From Amarolinea sp964580725 (lineage in GTDB: Bacteria; Chloroflexota; Anaerolineae; SSC4; Amarolineaceae), in NCBI GenBank assembly GCA_964580725.1, contig CAZOLV010000015.1, positions 1 through 64,000 of the forward strand: a stretch of 64,000 nt of DNA, in the 5' to 3' direction. Numbering within the stretch: the stretch's first letter is position 1; every line of letters begins with the position of its first letter. Made by a program: the position numbers and the translations under genes. Positions 45,440 to 54,204 of this stretch are shown piece by piece. The notes below the pieces were generated by a model. It made no database searches and was not told where the DNA came from. It saw nothing but the letters and a program-made list of their open reading frames with translations.

Positions 45440-46687
45440 TCAGCGCCGCGCGCTGGCCTGGTGCGTTTCTGCGATGGTTCTGACCACGCGTTCGATTTCG
45501 GCGCGCGTCAGGCTGGAGGCGCTGGGCAGATAGAAGCCGCGCCGGCAGAGGTCTTCTGCCACGGGGAACCGCTGGCCGCGAAACTGATCGAAATAGATGG
45601 GCTGGCAGTGCATCGGAATGAAGAAGGTGCGCGTTTCGATACCGGCGTCGGCCAGCGCCTTGCGCAACTGATCGCGGTTCATGCCGAACTGCGCTTCATC
45701 CACCAAAATGCCATACATCCAATAGACGTTCAGCGCCCAGGCGGCCTGCGGCGGCGTGAAGATGCCAGGCACTGCGGCCAGCAGCGCGCTGTAGTGCGCC
45801 GCGTTGGCGCGGCGCATCTGCACGAACTTCTCCAACTGCTCCGTTTGCGCCAGGCCGATGGCGGCCTGCATGTTGGTCATGCGATAGTTGAAGCCGATGA
45901 ACTTGTGCCAAAAATGTCGTTCATGACTGAAGGCGTGATCGCGCAAGTTCCAGGCCAGGCGGGCAATCTGCTCGTCGTTGGTCGTCACCATGCCGCCCTC
46001 GCCGGTAGTGATGATCTTGTTGCCGTAAAAGCTGAAGCAGGCCGCGTCACCCAGACCGCCCACCGGCCGCCCTTTGTAGCGTGCGCCATGCGCCTCAGCG
46101 GCATCCTCGATGATCGCCAGACCATGCCGAGCGGCGATGGCGCGCAGGGCGTCCATGTCAACCGGATGGCCGTAGGTGTGAACCGGCATGATGGCGCGCG
46201 TGCGCGGGGTGATGCGATCCTCCACCTGATCGAGATCCAGGTTCCAGGTGCACGGCTCGGAGTCAACCAGCACAGGGCGCGCCCCGCAGTAGCTGACGGC
46301 GTTGGCGGTGGCGATCATGGTGAAGGTCGGGATGATGACCTCATCGCCCGGCTCCAGGCCCAGGGTCGCCAGCGCCAGGTGCAGCGCCACAGTGCCGTTG
46401 GCGCAGGCGACGCCATAGCGCACACCGCACAACTCGGCGAATTTGCGTTCGAAGTCACGGATGAAACTACCCGCCGACGAAATCCAGTTGGTCTCCACCG
46501 CCTGGGTAATGTACTTCAGTTCGTTGCCGGTCAACGTCGGCTCGCACACCGGAATGATGGGGCGCGTCGGGTCAACATCGAAGCGCGAAATGGGGCGAAT
46601 CGTTGCTTTGAGTTCGGGATCAGGCCCCGGAATGATCTCGGCCAGGTCGCCCATCTCCTCCAACGAGAGTTCACGTGGTTTGAGCAT
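45440..46687 (-). CDS. DegT/DnrJ/EryC1/StrS-family sugar aminotransferase
   Basis: A 415-residue PLP enzyme. The start at ATG 46687 (MLKPRELSLEEM) is chosen for its AAAGGA site; it overlaps the end of the GT2 gene by 17 bases. The fold markers are ETNWISSAGSFIRDFERKFA, CANGTVALHLALATLGL, the PLP-binding IIEDAAEAHGARYKG, and the catalytic lysine in CFSFYGNKIITTGEGGMVTT. The C-terminal part (TRTFFIPMHCQPIYFDQFRG) is typical. Such enzymes transfer an amino group from glutamate to a keto-sugar nucleotide, as in perosamine- or bacillosamine-type synthesis. Its place at the end of a GT operon suggests it makes a modified sugar for that glycan. Confidence 0.93.
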   Translation of the reverse strand: MLKPRELSLEEMGDLAEIIPGPDPELKATIRPISRFDVDPTRPIIPVCEPTLTGNELKYITQAVETNWISSAGSFIRDFERKFAELCGVRYGVACANGTVALHLALATLGLEPGDEVIIPTFTMIATANAVSYCGARPVLVDSEPCTWNLDLDQVEDRITPRTRAIMPVHTYGHPVDMDALRAIAARHGLAIIEDAAEAHGARYKGRPVGGLGDAACFSFYGNKIITTGEGGMVTTNDEQIARLAWNLRDHAFSHERHFWHKFIGFNYRMTNMQAAIGLAQTEQLEKFVQMRRANAAHYSALLAAVPGIFTPPQAAWALNVYWMYGILVDEAQFGMNRDQLRKALADAGIETRTFFIPMHCQPIYFDQFRGQRFPVAEDLCRRGFYLPSASSLTRAEIERVVRTIAETHQASARR

Positions 46688-47420
46688 CGGTTCCTTTCCT
46701 TTCTTTCTGACGACCCTGCCAGGCCAGGCGCGCAATGGCAGCGACATATTTGCGCCCGCGGCGCAGATAATCGAGCGTGTTCGCTCCAGTCTTGGACTGG
46801 CCGCTCTGACGTTCGACGCACAGGTAGGGGACTTCGCGCACCTGCCAGCCTTGCCGTTGGGCGCGCGCCAGCAGATCAATACAGTATTCGCCATAATCGC
46901 CGCGCAGTTCGATCTGCGTCAGAACAGCGCGGCGCGCCGCGATGAAACCGCTGGTGTAGTCATGCACGCCAAAACCGAGCGCCAGCCCGGCCGCCAGGTT
47001 GATGACGCGGCTGAAGGCCTGCGCCATCAGCGAATGTCCCACATCGGCGCCGCCGCGAATGTAGCGCGAACCAACGGCGACGTCAGCGCCATCGCGGACG
47101 ATCGCATCCACCAGCGTGGGGATGCGCTCCGGCGGCATCGAAAAATCACAATCGAGCCAGACGACGATGTCGCCGTCGCTCTCACGAATCCCGCGGGCAA
47201 TGGCGCTCGTCAGCCCGCGGGCGTCGGTGCGATGAATCAGATGCACGCGCCCATCCTGTGCGGCGCGTGCCGCAACGAGCCGCCAGGTCGCATCCGGTGA
47301 ATCGTCGTCTACGACCCAGACATTGGTGGGATGGCGGGCGCTTTGCAGCGTCGCTTCGATCAAAGGAATGATGTTGTCTTTTTCGTTGTATGTCGGCAAG
47401 ACGACGGAGACCGTGGTCAT
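46671..47420 (-). CDS. family-2 glycosyltransferase, polyprenol-phosphate mannose synthase-like
   Basis: A 249-residue GT2 enzyme. It has VSVVLPTYNEKDNIIPLIEA at the start, VWVVDDDSPDATW (first Asp cluster), the DXD-like VVWLDCDFSMPPERIP, and GSRYIRGGADVGHS, all close to dolichol/polyprenol-phosphate mannose synthase (DPM1). There is no C-terminal membrane anchor, as in the single-domain class. It charges a polyprenyl phosphate with a sugar used by GT-C enzymes such as the two family-39 proteins encoded just upstream. A GGAGG site precedes ATG 47420. The start follows the preceding stop by 36 bases. Confidence 0.9.
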   Translation of the reverse strand: MTTVSVVLPTYNEKDNIIPLIEATLQSARHPTNVWVVDDDSPDATWRLVAARAAQDGRVHLIHRTDARGLTSAIARGIRESDGDIVVWLDCDFSMPPERIPTLVDAIVRDGADVAVGSRYIRGGADVGHSLMAQAFSRVINLAAGLALGFGVHDYTSGFIAARRAVLTQIELRGDYGEYCIDLLARAQRQGWQVREVPYLCVERQSGQSKTGANTLDYLRRGRKYVAAIARLAWQGRQKERKGTDAQTT

Positions 47421-47456
47421 GCTACCTCCGTGATGATATCCCTATTCATGAGTCAA

Positions 47457-49696
47457 TCAGTCAACGACGAGCGGGCCACATTCAAGCTCAGGCCCTTCGA
47501 CGCCGGCCAGCGCCACGACAATGCGATAGATGCCAGGCGGCGTGCGCGGGTTCAGATTGACGTCGTAATCGTCGCGCACAATCTCGCCCGGCTGCCAGCG
47601 CGTCATCGGATAGAAATGCAGCGCACTATCGGCCCGCTCCAGGCTTTCGCCCCACACTTGTCCCTGCCCATCCACCGCGCGCACCCGCGCCAGACGATCG
47701 GCCGGCGGCGTTGCCAGCGCCTGCCAGAAGAGGGTCGTGTGCGCCCATCCGCTGGGCGGGTGCATCGTCCAGTCCTGTGCGTGCACCGGCCCCGGCTCCA
47801 GGATGCAGCCAGCCAGGCGCACCGTTGCGCCATTCAACAACAGCGCCGGCCCGGCAGGCGGGCGCGCCAGCGGCGGCAGCGCTGAGAGGCGATAGCGCGT
47901 GGCATAGGCACGCACGGCAATGCCCACCGGGTAAAGCTCCGTGACCAACGGAAAGCGCCCGCCCAACCAGGCGCGCGCCACATCGCCCACGCCTGGCGCC
48001 GACACGTTTTCCGTGGGCTGCAATGCTTCCCGTGCGCCTGGCGCCGACACGTTTTCCGTGGGCTGCGATGCTTCCCGTGCGCCTGGCGNNNNNNNNNNNN
48101 NNNNNNNNNNNNNNNNNNNNNNNNNNNNNNNNNNNNNNNNNNNNNNNNNNNNNNNNNNNNNNNNNNNNNNNNNNNNNNNNNNNNNNNNGCGCCTGGCGCC
48201 GACACGTTTTCCGTGGGCTGCGATGCTTCCCGTGCGCCTGGCGCCGACACGTTTTCCGTGGGCTGCGATGCTTCCCGTGCGCCTGGCGGATCGCTGACCT
48301 CGTGATGCGAGAGTGTCAACCAGAGGGTGTCGGCGGCGGTCAGCGGGTCGAGACGCGCCTCGACCGTCGCCTCGTCAGCGGTCAACGCGCCAAAGGGCGC
48401 CTGGCGCGGGGCCAGGCCGCGGTCGTAACGGGCAAAGGCGATCTCGGTGTAGCCGGCGTGATTGACGATCACATCCTGTGCGCTGGCGTACCGCCCGATC
48501 ACCTGGGCCGCCGTGCGCCAGTCTTCGCGGCGCAGGCTGGCATCCCGCGCCCAAAGCGAGGGCAGGGCGAACAGAACGATACCCAAAAAGCCGGCGGCCA
48601 GCAGACGGCCAGGCCAGGGTCGCCAGCGCAGCGCCGCCTGCAAGCCAAAGGCCCAGGCCACGCACAGCGCCGGCGTCAGGAAGATGAAGTAGCGCGTCTC
48701 GTCGAAGACCGTGCGGTCAACGCCCAACAGCAGATTGCCGATCAGAAGCGGCGTGACCAGCCAGATGGCGAGCAGCCAGCCCCGTCCACAACGCCGCCCG
48801 GCGCGCCGGCCAGACGTGATGCTGACAGCCAGGCCAAGCAGAAGTAGAAGGCCCGCCGCTGCCGTCGCCGCGTTGATCCACGGCGATGGCCAGAGCACGC
48901 GCCGCACAGTGTAGGCCTGCAGCAGGCGCAGCGCATTGGGCGCCCACTGTGCGAACGGCGCGCCAGGCGTGGCTTCGGCGCCGCTGACAGTTGCTGCGGC
49001 CAGGGCCAGCGGCGCAAAACCGGCGGCGATCAGCGCCAACGCCGCGGCGCCTGGCCAGAAGGCCCGCCACACAGCGCCCCGCGGCGTTCCGGCGGCAGGC
49101 CAGGCCACGGCCAGCAGCCAGAGGCCGGCGACCGGCAGCAGAAAGGCGGCAAAGAGATAGCTGTAGCTCGCCGCCAACAGCCCCAAGCCGGCCAGCCCCA
49201 ACCAGAGCGCCGCCGTCCGGCCGCGTTCCGGCTCAGTTTGCAGCGCCCGCAGCCAGGCGTAGAGGCCCCACAGACCAAACGAGGCAGCGGGCATGAACAT
49301 GCGCACTTCCTGGCTGTACCAGATCAAGAATGGATTGACGGCGACGAGCAGCGCGGCCAGACGCGCCGTCTGCAGCGCTGCCGGGGTTGGATCGAGCGCA
49401 CGCGCCAGGCCGAAAACGGGCCAGACGGCCAGCGCGCCAAGCAGCGCCCCCAAACTGCGTACGGCGGCGTCACTGTCGCCAAACAGGCCGATCCAACCGT
49501 GCAGGAGCAGGTAGTACAACGGCGGGTGCTTGTCCTCCGTCAACGTCAGCCCGACGCGCATGATTTCGGCGGCCGGCTTGTTGGCCCAGAAGATGCTGAA
49601 GGCCTCATCCAGCCAAAGGCTGTGAAAAGTGAGCTGCCAGAGGCGCAGAGCCAGGGCCAGCGCAAAGAGCAAGAGCGGCCAGCGCAGCCGGTTCAT
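47457..49696 (-). CDS. family-39-type glycosyltransferase interrupted by a coding minisatellite and assembly gap
   Basis: The N-terminal 500 residues (from ATG 49696) are a multi-helix GT-C enzyme: FHSLWLDEAFSIFWANKPAA with the catalytic-type Asp-Glu in loop 1, EDKHPPLYYLLLHGWIGLFG, and YSQEVRMFMPAASFGLWGLY, as in ArnT/PMT-related proteins. They are followed by repeats of the 15-residue unit AREASQPTENVSAPG, the 100-N gap, then more repeats and a 200-residue extracellular beta-rich domain (GVGDVARAWLGGRFPLVTEL ... GIYRIVVALAGVEGPELECG) ending at 47457. The reading frame does not carry through the 100-N placeholder, so a naive translation gives a wrong C-terminus; the correct frame resumes on the far side. 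The start overlaps the methyltransferase stop by four bases. Confidence 0.8.
47991..48290. repeat. 45-bp minisatellite inside the glycosyltransferase gene
   Basis: Units start at 47991, 48036 and 48081 (cut by the gap), then 48191, 48236 and 48281, each beginning GCCTGGCG. The period is exactly 45 bases, so each unit adds 15 residues in frame. Units are nearly identical; the first has one A/G change. The true copy number is unknown because of the gap. Confidence 0.93.
48089..48188. other. assembly gap (100 N) inside the minisatellite
   Basis: Exactly 100 unknown bases, placed in the middle of the tandem repeat. Short-read assembly commonly fails at such arrays. Confidence 0.99.
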
Positions 49697-50481
49697 GGCG
49701 GCGCCTCCAGTGGGCCGGGGCGCGCCGCCAGGGCGACAAGCGACAAGCCCCAGGGAAGGTCGAAGCCGCGCCGCAACCAGAGCGCCTCGAGCCGCAACAG
49801 GCGCGTGAACAGGCGGTTGAGCGGGGGCGCGGGCAGATTCAGATCGTGGGCCGGCAGGGCGCCGGCGGCGGGCAGGGCCAGATCATCGCGGCGCCGCAAC
49901 AGCCAGCGTCGGGCAGCGGCAAAGGGGAAGAGCAGGCAGTTGGCGTAGGTCAGGCGGCGCAGGATCAACTGCGCCTGGGCCAGCAGCGTGCGCAGGTCGG
50001 ACAGGCGCAGGCGCAGGACCGTGCCGGTCAGCCGATCGTGGGTGCTGTAGAGCCAGGGGTGGGCAGAAACCCGCAGCAGCAAGCGCCCGCCGGGGCGCAG
50101 TTGAGCGGCGCAGGCGGCCAGCGCCGCGCTCATCTCGACCTGCCGCTGATCGAGCGAATCGAGCGCCAGCACAAGATCGAACTGCGCCGGCGCAAGGGGT
50201 AGCGCCGCGACCGAGGCGCGCACGAGACGCAGGTCAGGATGGCGCCGGGCATGGCACAGCGCCAGCGGCGAAAGATCAACGCCAACGCGCTGCTGTGCGG
50301 TCAGGCGGGCCAGTGCGCCGCCGCCGCCGCAGCCGACATCGAGAATCGCCCCGCCGCCGGTCCAACCATCAGTATCCAACAGGGCTGCCATGCAGGCCAA
50401 CATGCCTTGCGTCCACCAATGCCGGTCTTCATGAGCGTAGAGGGCAGGCAGGGCCGCGCCCCAGACGGTATCCCCGGTCAT
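49693..50481 (-). CDS. class I SAM-dependent methyltransferase
   Basis: A 262-residue protein. Motif I is AILDVGCGGGGALARL (about 46-61), followed by VGVDLSPLALCHARRH for the adenosine-binding acidic loop and FDLVLALDSLDQ plus LRPGGRLLLRVSAHPWLYST for motifs IV-V. It is of the Methyltransf_11/UbiE-like type. It overlaps both neighbours by four bases (ATGA), between two GT-C enzymes, so the likely substrate is a lipid-linked sugar or a related intermediate. This substrate is inferred from position only. Confidence 0.9.
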   Translation of the reverse strand: MTGDTVWGAALPALYAHEDRHWWTQGMLACMAALLDTDGWTGGGAILDVGCGGGGALARLTAQQRVGVDLSPLALCHARRHPDLRLVRASVAALPLAPAQFDLVLALDSLDQRQVEMSAALAACAAQLRPGGRLLLRVSAHPWLYSTHDRLTGTVLRLRLSDLRTLLAQAQLILRRLTYANCLLFPFAAARRWLLRRRDDLALPAAGALPAHDLNLPAPPLNRLFTRLLRLEALWLRRGFDLPWGLSLVALAARPGPLEAPP

Positions 50482-52583
50482 GGCGTCTCCTCGATGCGTA
50501 GGGCGCCGAGCAGGATGCGCGTGTCGCTGCGGCCATCGGCCTGCACGGGGATGCGTTCGCCTGAGGCCCGGTAGAAGCCGATTTCCATCGTGTAATCGCC
50601 CGGCAGGAGTGCAGCGGGGATGGCGATCTGTGTCTCGTCGATGATCCAGACGCCGACACGCGTCTCGTGGGGTGCGAAACTTCCCGTGCGCCTGGCGCCG
50701 AGCAGCCAGCGGCTGGTGGGAAAGCTGCCCGCGCCCGGCGGTCCGTCAGCGCCCAACACATTGTGTCCGTCGGCGTCGAGCAGGTGTGCAAAGAAGGTCC
50801 AGTCCTCGGTGATGGGCGCCTGAGCTTGCCAAAAGAGGCGCAGGTAGATGACGTGACCGGGGCGGTAAACCGGTTCCAGGTTGAAGCCAACCAGGCGGGC
50901 CTGACCGTTCCACAGGGCGTCGCTGCGCTGCTGCGGCGCGATGATCGGTTCCACGCCGGGCGCGATGCGGTAGAGCGAGGCGAAAAGCTGCTGCTGGCGA
51001 TCCTGGATGACGCCAATCGTGTGGGCGGTGGGGAAGACTTCCGGCAAGAGCAGGCGGCTGCGAAAGTCCTCCGTCTCGATGACGGCGTAGACGATTGGAC
51101 GTTGGCGGTCGGGGGGGACGATGAAGATGCGCCGCCCGTCGAACGATGCAAGCGGGGTGTCTTCGTTGCGCCAGGCAAAAGCCAATGTGGTGTGCGAGGC
51201 GGGGCGCGGCGTCAGCAGGACTTGCGTCTCGTCTGGCAGGGCGGAGATGGCGTGCGCCAACTGCCAGAGGCCCTCGTCGAAGGCATAGAAGAGATCGGGG
51301 GAGTTGGCCCAACGCACAAAATAGGCGCGGGCCGAGAGACCGCTAGAGATGGCAAGAGAGGCGACGATGCCGAGGCGGGCGATCAGCACGGCGCGCGGGC
51401 GACCGTGCAGCCAGGCCTGGACGGCGCACCAGGCGGCGGCCAGGCCCATGCCGGTGAACAGCGAAACGAGGGGCAGGGCACCCAGGGCGCGGCGAAAATG
51501 GGGGGCATACTCGCTCAGAACAGTGGGGGCCAGCATGATGGCCAGGGCGCCGAGCAGCGGGGCGGCGAGTCGTTCACGCCAGCGCCAGAGGGTCAGCGCC
51601 AGGCCCAGGTAGAAGTAGGGGGCGAGGAACCAGTCGAAAATGGGACGAGCGGGGATGTTGTTACGGGGGTCGGCGTCGCCGGCAAAGCTGAACATGCCAA
51701 GGACGGCCAGAAGGTGATCGAAGATGGCGGCAAAGGGGGAGGCGCTGCCGGCGCCTTCGGCGACGACGGCGATCTGGCGTGAGCGCAGGAGGAGCAGTTC
51801 GGGCTGGTTGAGCCAGGCGAGCGCAAGGGGGGCGCAGACGAGCAGAGCGGCGCCGGTCAGTAGGGCGAGGGAGACGAACCAGCGGCGGGCGGGCCAGGCA
51901 GGGGGCGCCGATGCGGCCGGCGGTGCGTGCCTGCGGCGCGCCCAAAGAACGGTGACGAGGGTGATGACCAGAATGGCGGGCGTGACGGCAAAGAAGAGGC
52001 GGCCCGCCGGGTAGGTGTAGGGGCCGAGGCCGGTGAGGACGCCAGCGAGGAGCCAGGCGAGCGGTTGTTGTGTGCGCAGGGCGCGCAGCAAGGCCCAGAG
52101 CAGCGGGCACAGCAGCAGAGGAACAAGGCCCGGTTCGTAGCCGATGCGGCTGGCGCTGATGGCCCAGAAGAGGCCGGCCTGCACGGCGGTGCTCCAGAGG
52201 GGAAAGCTGGTGGGCAGACGGGGCTGCCAGCGGCGAATTTCATGCGCCAACAGCCAGACGGCGGGAACGGTCAGCAGGCCGATCAAGGCAGCGACGCCGC
52301 GCTGGACGGTCGGCCCGGCGCCAAACCAGTGGAAAGCCAGGGCGGTCAGGTAGATGAACATCGGCTCGACGCCGAAGTTGCCGGTGAAGAAGAGGGGGCG
52401 GTAGGTGGGGTCTTGCAGCAGATGCCAGGCTTCCAGGCCCTCGAAGGCTTCGTCGAAATGGTAGCCGGGCGGGATCGAGGTGAGGCGCCAGAAACGCAAA
52501 AAGGCCGCCATCGCGATGATGCCGGCCAGGAGAATCCATTCGGTCTTGATGCTGTCAATTTGCGACAGCCGTCTTCGTTGCAT
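50478..52583 (-). CDS. family-39-type glycosyltransferase, first gene of the glycan operon
   Basis: A 701-residue GT-C membrane enzyme with about ten helices. The loop-1 motif PGYHFDEAFEGLEAWHLLQD carries the catalytic-type Asp-Glu pair, and FGVEPMFIYLTALAFHWFGA matches the second conserved loop of PMT/ArnT-like proteins. The last 230 residues form a soluble extracellular beta-rich domain (YRPGHVIYLRLFWQAQAPIT, LPGDYTMEIGFYRASGERIP) like that of the second GT-39 in this operon. The start is at ATG 52583. It uses polyprenyl-phosphate sugars, presumably those made by the GT2 gene downstream, to glycosylate lipids or proteins outside the membrane. A diverged copy of the 45-bp minisatellite unit lies inside its 3' coding part. 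Confidence 0.88.
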   Translation of the reverse strand: MQRRRLSQIDSIKTEWILLAGIIAMAAFLRFWRLTSIPPGYHFDEAFEGLEAWHLLQDPTYRPLFFTGNFGVEPMFIYLTALAFHWFGAGPTVQRGVAALIGLLTVPAVWLLAHEIRRWQPRLPTSFPLWSTAVQAGLFWAISASRIGYEPGLVPLLLCPLLWALLRALRTQQPLAWLLAGVLTGLGPYTYPAGRLFFAVTPAILVITLVTVLWARRRHAPPAASAPPAWPARRWFVSLALLTGAALLVCAPLALAWLNQPELLLLRSRQIAVVAEGAGSASPFAAIFDHLLAVLGMFSFAGDADPRNNIPARPIFDWFLAPYFYLGLALTLWRWRERLAAPLLGALAIMLAPTVLSEYAPHFRRALGALPLVSLFTGMGLAAAWCAVQAWLHGRPRAVLIARLGIVASLAISSGLSARAYFVRWANSPDLFYAFDEGLWQLAHAISALPDETQVLLTPRPASHTTLAFAWRNEDTPLASFDGRRIFIVPPDRQRPIVYAVIETEDFRSRLLLPEVFPTAHTIGVIQDRQQQLFASLYRIAPGVEPIIAPQQRSDALWNGQARLVGFNLEPVYRPGHVIYLRLFWQAQAPITEDWTFFAHLLDADGHNVLGADGPPGAGSFPTSRWLLGARRTGSFAPHETRVGVWIIDETQIAIPAALLPGDYTMEIGFYRASGERIPVQADGRSDTRILLGALRIEETP
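50651..50700. repeat. single diverged copy of the 45-bp minisatellite unit
   Basis: This stretch shares CTTCCCGTGCGCCTGGCGCC and the upstream CGCCGACACG with the minisatellite at 47991-48290, with about eight differences over 50 bases. It is read in a different frame here (GARRTGSFAPHETRVGV) from the frame used there. Confidence 0.7.
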
Positions 52584-52643
52584 GGCAGCGTCATTGTACC
52601 ATACGGCGGTGAGAAGGAGAAAACGGACAGGCGGCGCAGTGGC

Positions 52644-52710
52644 CTCTGCCCTCTGACCTCTGCCCTCTGCCCTCTGCCCTCTGACCTCTGACCTCTGACC
52701 TCTGCCCTCT
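52644..52710. repeat. 7-bp tandem repeat (CTCTGCC/CTCTGAC)
   Basis: About nine and a half units of CTCTGMC sit between two minus-strand genes, reaching the stop codon of the gene ending at 52709. No gene is contained. Confidence 0.9.
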
Positions 52711-54037
52711 AATATGCCAATTCTGCTGCGAGGGCGGCGCTACCGCCTGCGCCGGCGAAGGGGATGCGTTCGACGCGGCAGCCGGCGGCGATCAGTTCTT
52801 GTTCGATCTGGCTGCTGGGCGCATCGGGGCCAGCGCCGATGATGGTGACGCGGGCGGCCAGCCGGGCGTGTTCCACGTGCGAACCGGCGCTCAGGCCGTT
52901 GGTTTGCAGAAAGGGGGCGGCAAGCAGCCAGTCTACCTGACCCTGCACGGTGTGCAGGGGGGCAAAGAGGACGTAGTGGGCAAACGGTTTGTCGGACGCT
53001 TGGGGAGCGGCGGGCGCTTCGAGGTCAAGCAGGCGGGAATTGATGCCGTCCAGGTCGAACAGTTCGGAGACGATGTCGGTTCCGGCGAGGGCCAGCCGGT
53101 AGCGGCCGGCGGGCAGGCCACGGAAGAGATAGCGTTCGTCGGCGGGGACGGTCGTCCAGTTGGCCAGAGTGTCGTCGAGATGCAGTTCGATGGTCAGGCC
53201 GGCGCCGTTGTGCACCCGACCGCTGACGCTGCTCTGGTCACGCGGCGGGGGCGGCAGGGTGAGATTGACGACGACGGCGCTGCGGCCATCTACCTCGACC
53301 AGGCTGGAATGCACGTTGGCGTCGGGTGCGGCGACCCGGTAAGCGCCGGCGGCGAGGTTGTCGAAGCGATAGAGTTCGTCGGAGCCAACAGTGGTCTGGG
53401 CGACGGTGGCGCCATCTGCCTGCAGCAGGGTGAGGGTGCGGCCGGCGCCATTGATGGCGCTGCCGCTAATGCTGCTCTGGCGCAGGTTGGGGGAACCGCC
53501 GGCGAACGTGCGCTGAAAGACGATGGCGAAGCTGTGATGAAAGAGACGGTTGCCGGGGCCTTCGTCCTTGTGACCCGTGTGCAGGCCGGTGACCTGGTCG
53601 CTCGGCATGGGAGGGATTTCGCCAGGCATTCCCAGGGCAGAGGCATCGCAGACCTGGTATTTCCACATGGGGAAGTTGCCGCCCGGCTCGCCAGGCGGTT
53701 TGTCGAGGGTGACGTCTTGCTGGCCGCCGGGCCAGACGACGCGCACTTTGCCGCCTTGCAGGCGATTGCCGTCCTCATCGGCCATGTCGAAGAAGATGTG
53801 CTGGCGGAAGCCGTTTTCTTCGGAGGTGAGATGATGGACGCGCACGACTTTCCAATAGAGGCTGCCGGTGGGCGGTTGCGCTTCGACGATGGCGACGCCG
53901 TAGGCGGCGGCGTCATTGATCGGCTCGTCCAGGCCGCGCGTCGAGGGCAGGCCAGGAAAAGGGGCCTGCCGTGCAGAACCGGCGGAGCCGAAGAGCGGGC
54001 TGAAGATGCGTGCAAGCCAGATGAGCAGGTTTGCCAT
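52709..54037 (-). CDS. prealbumin-repeat protein with CWB2-like C-terminus
   Basis: A 442-residue protein. Residues 40-185 form a domain I do not recognise (GSLYWKVVRVHHLTSEENGF, then RQHIFFDMADEDGNRLQGGK). Two carboxypeptidase-regulatory/prealbumin-like repeats follow, each with LYRFDNLAAGAYRVAAPD- or YLFRGLPAGRYRLALAG-type cores. The final 90 residues (APFLQTNGLSAGSHVEHARL, VTIIGAGPDAPSSQIEQELI, AAGCRVERIPF) match in pattern the end of the 1056-residue neighbour and resemble cell-wall-binding repeat 2. No clear signal peptide; the N-terminal MANLLIWLARIFSPLFGSAG could be an amphipathic or membrane-peripheral helix. The likely role is envelope-associated; function unknown. It lies 168 bases after its paralogous neighbour. 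Confidence 0.78.
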   Translation of the reverse strand: MANLLIWLARIFSPLFGSAGSARQAPFPGLPSTRGLDEPINDAAAYGVAIVEAQPPTGSLYWKVVRVHHLTSEENGFRQHIFFDMADEDGNRLQGGKVRVVWPGGQQDVTLDKPPGEPGGNFPMWKYQVCDASALGMPGEIPPMPSDQVTGLHTGHKDEGPGNRLFHHSFAIVFQRTFAGGSPNLRQSSISGSAINGAGRTLTLLQADGATVAQTTVGSDELYRFDNLAAGAYRVAAPDANVHSSLVEVDGRSAVVVNLTLPPPPRDQSSVSGRVHNGAGLTIELHLDDTLANWTTVPADERYLFRGLPAGRYRLALAGTDIVSELFDLDGINSRLLDLEAPAAPQASDKPFAHYVLFAPLHTVQGQVDWLLAAPFLQTNGLSAGSHVEHARLAARVTIIGAGPDAPSSQIEQELIAAGCRVERIPFAGAGGSAALAAELAY

Positions 54038-54058
54038 GAGAACGCCTCCATATGTATC

Positions 54059-54124
54059 GAATCGTGCGCTTGAGCTGAATCGTGCGCTTGAGCTGAATCG
54101 TGCGCCTGAGTTGAATCGTGCGCC
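54059..54124. repeat. 18-bp tandem repeat, nearly four units
   Basis: GAATCGTGCGCTTGAGCT-type units lie just upstream of the start codon at 54037 and therefore in its leader. They share the GTGCGCCTG core seen in the 45-bp minisatellite. Confidence 0.9.
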
Positions 54125-54204
54125 AGTGATTCAGTCATGCGCTTGTTGGTCGCGCCGTTGTGGGCGTGACGCCGTTCGATCGTGCGCCTGGCGGGAGCAG
54201 GCCC

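Noticed and set aside
45440..46894. Aminotransferase start at 46894
   Set aside because: The extra 69 residues have no aminotransferase similarity and lie over the GT2 coding sequence; ATG 46687 has a ribosome site.
47834..49696. C-terminus of the GT-39 protein read straight through the N block (620 residues)
   Set aside because: 100 N shifts the frame by one. The repeat peptide is recovered only in the frame that ends at 47457, so the straight-through C-terminus is an artefact.
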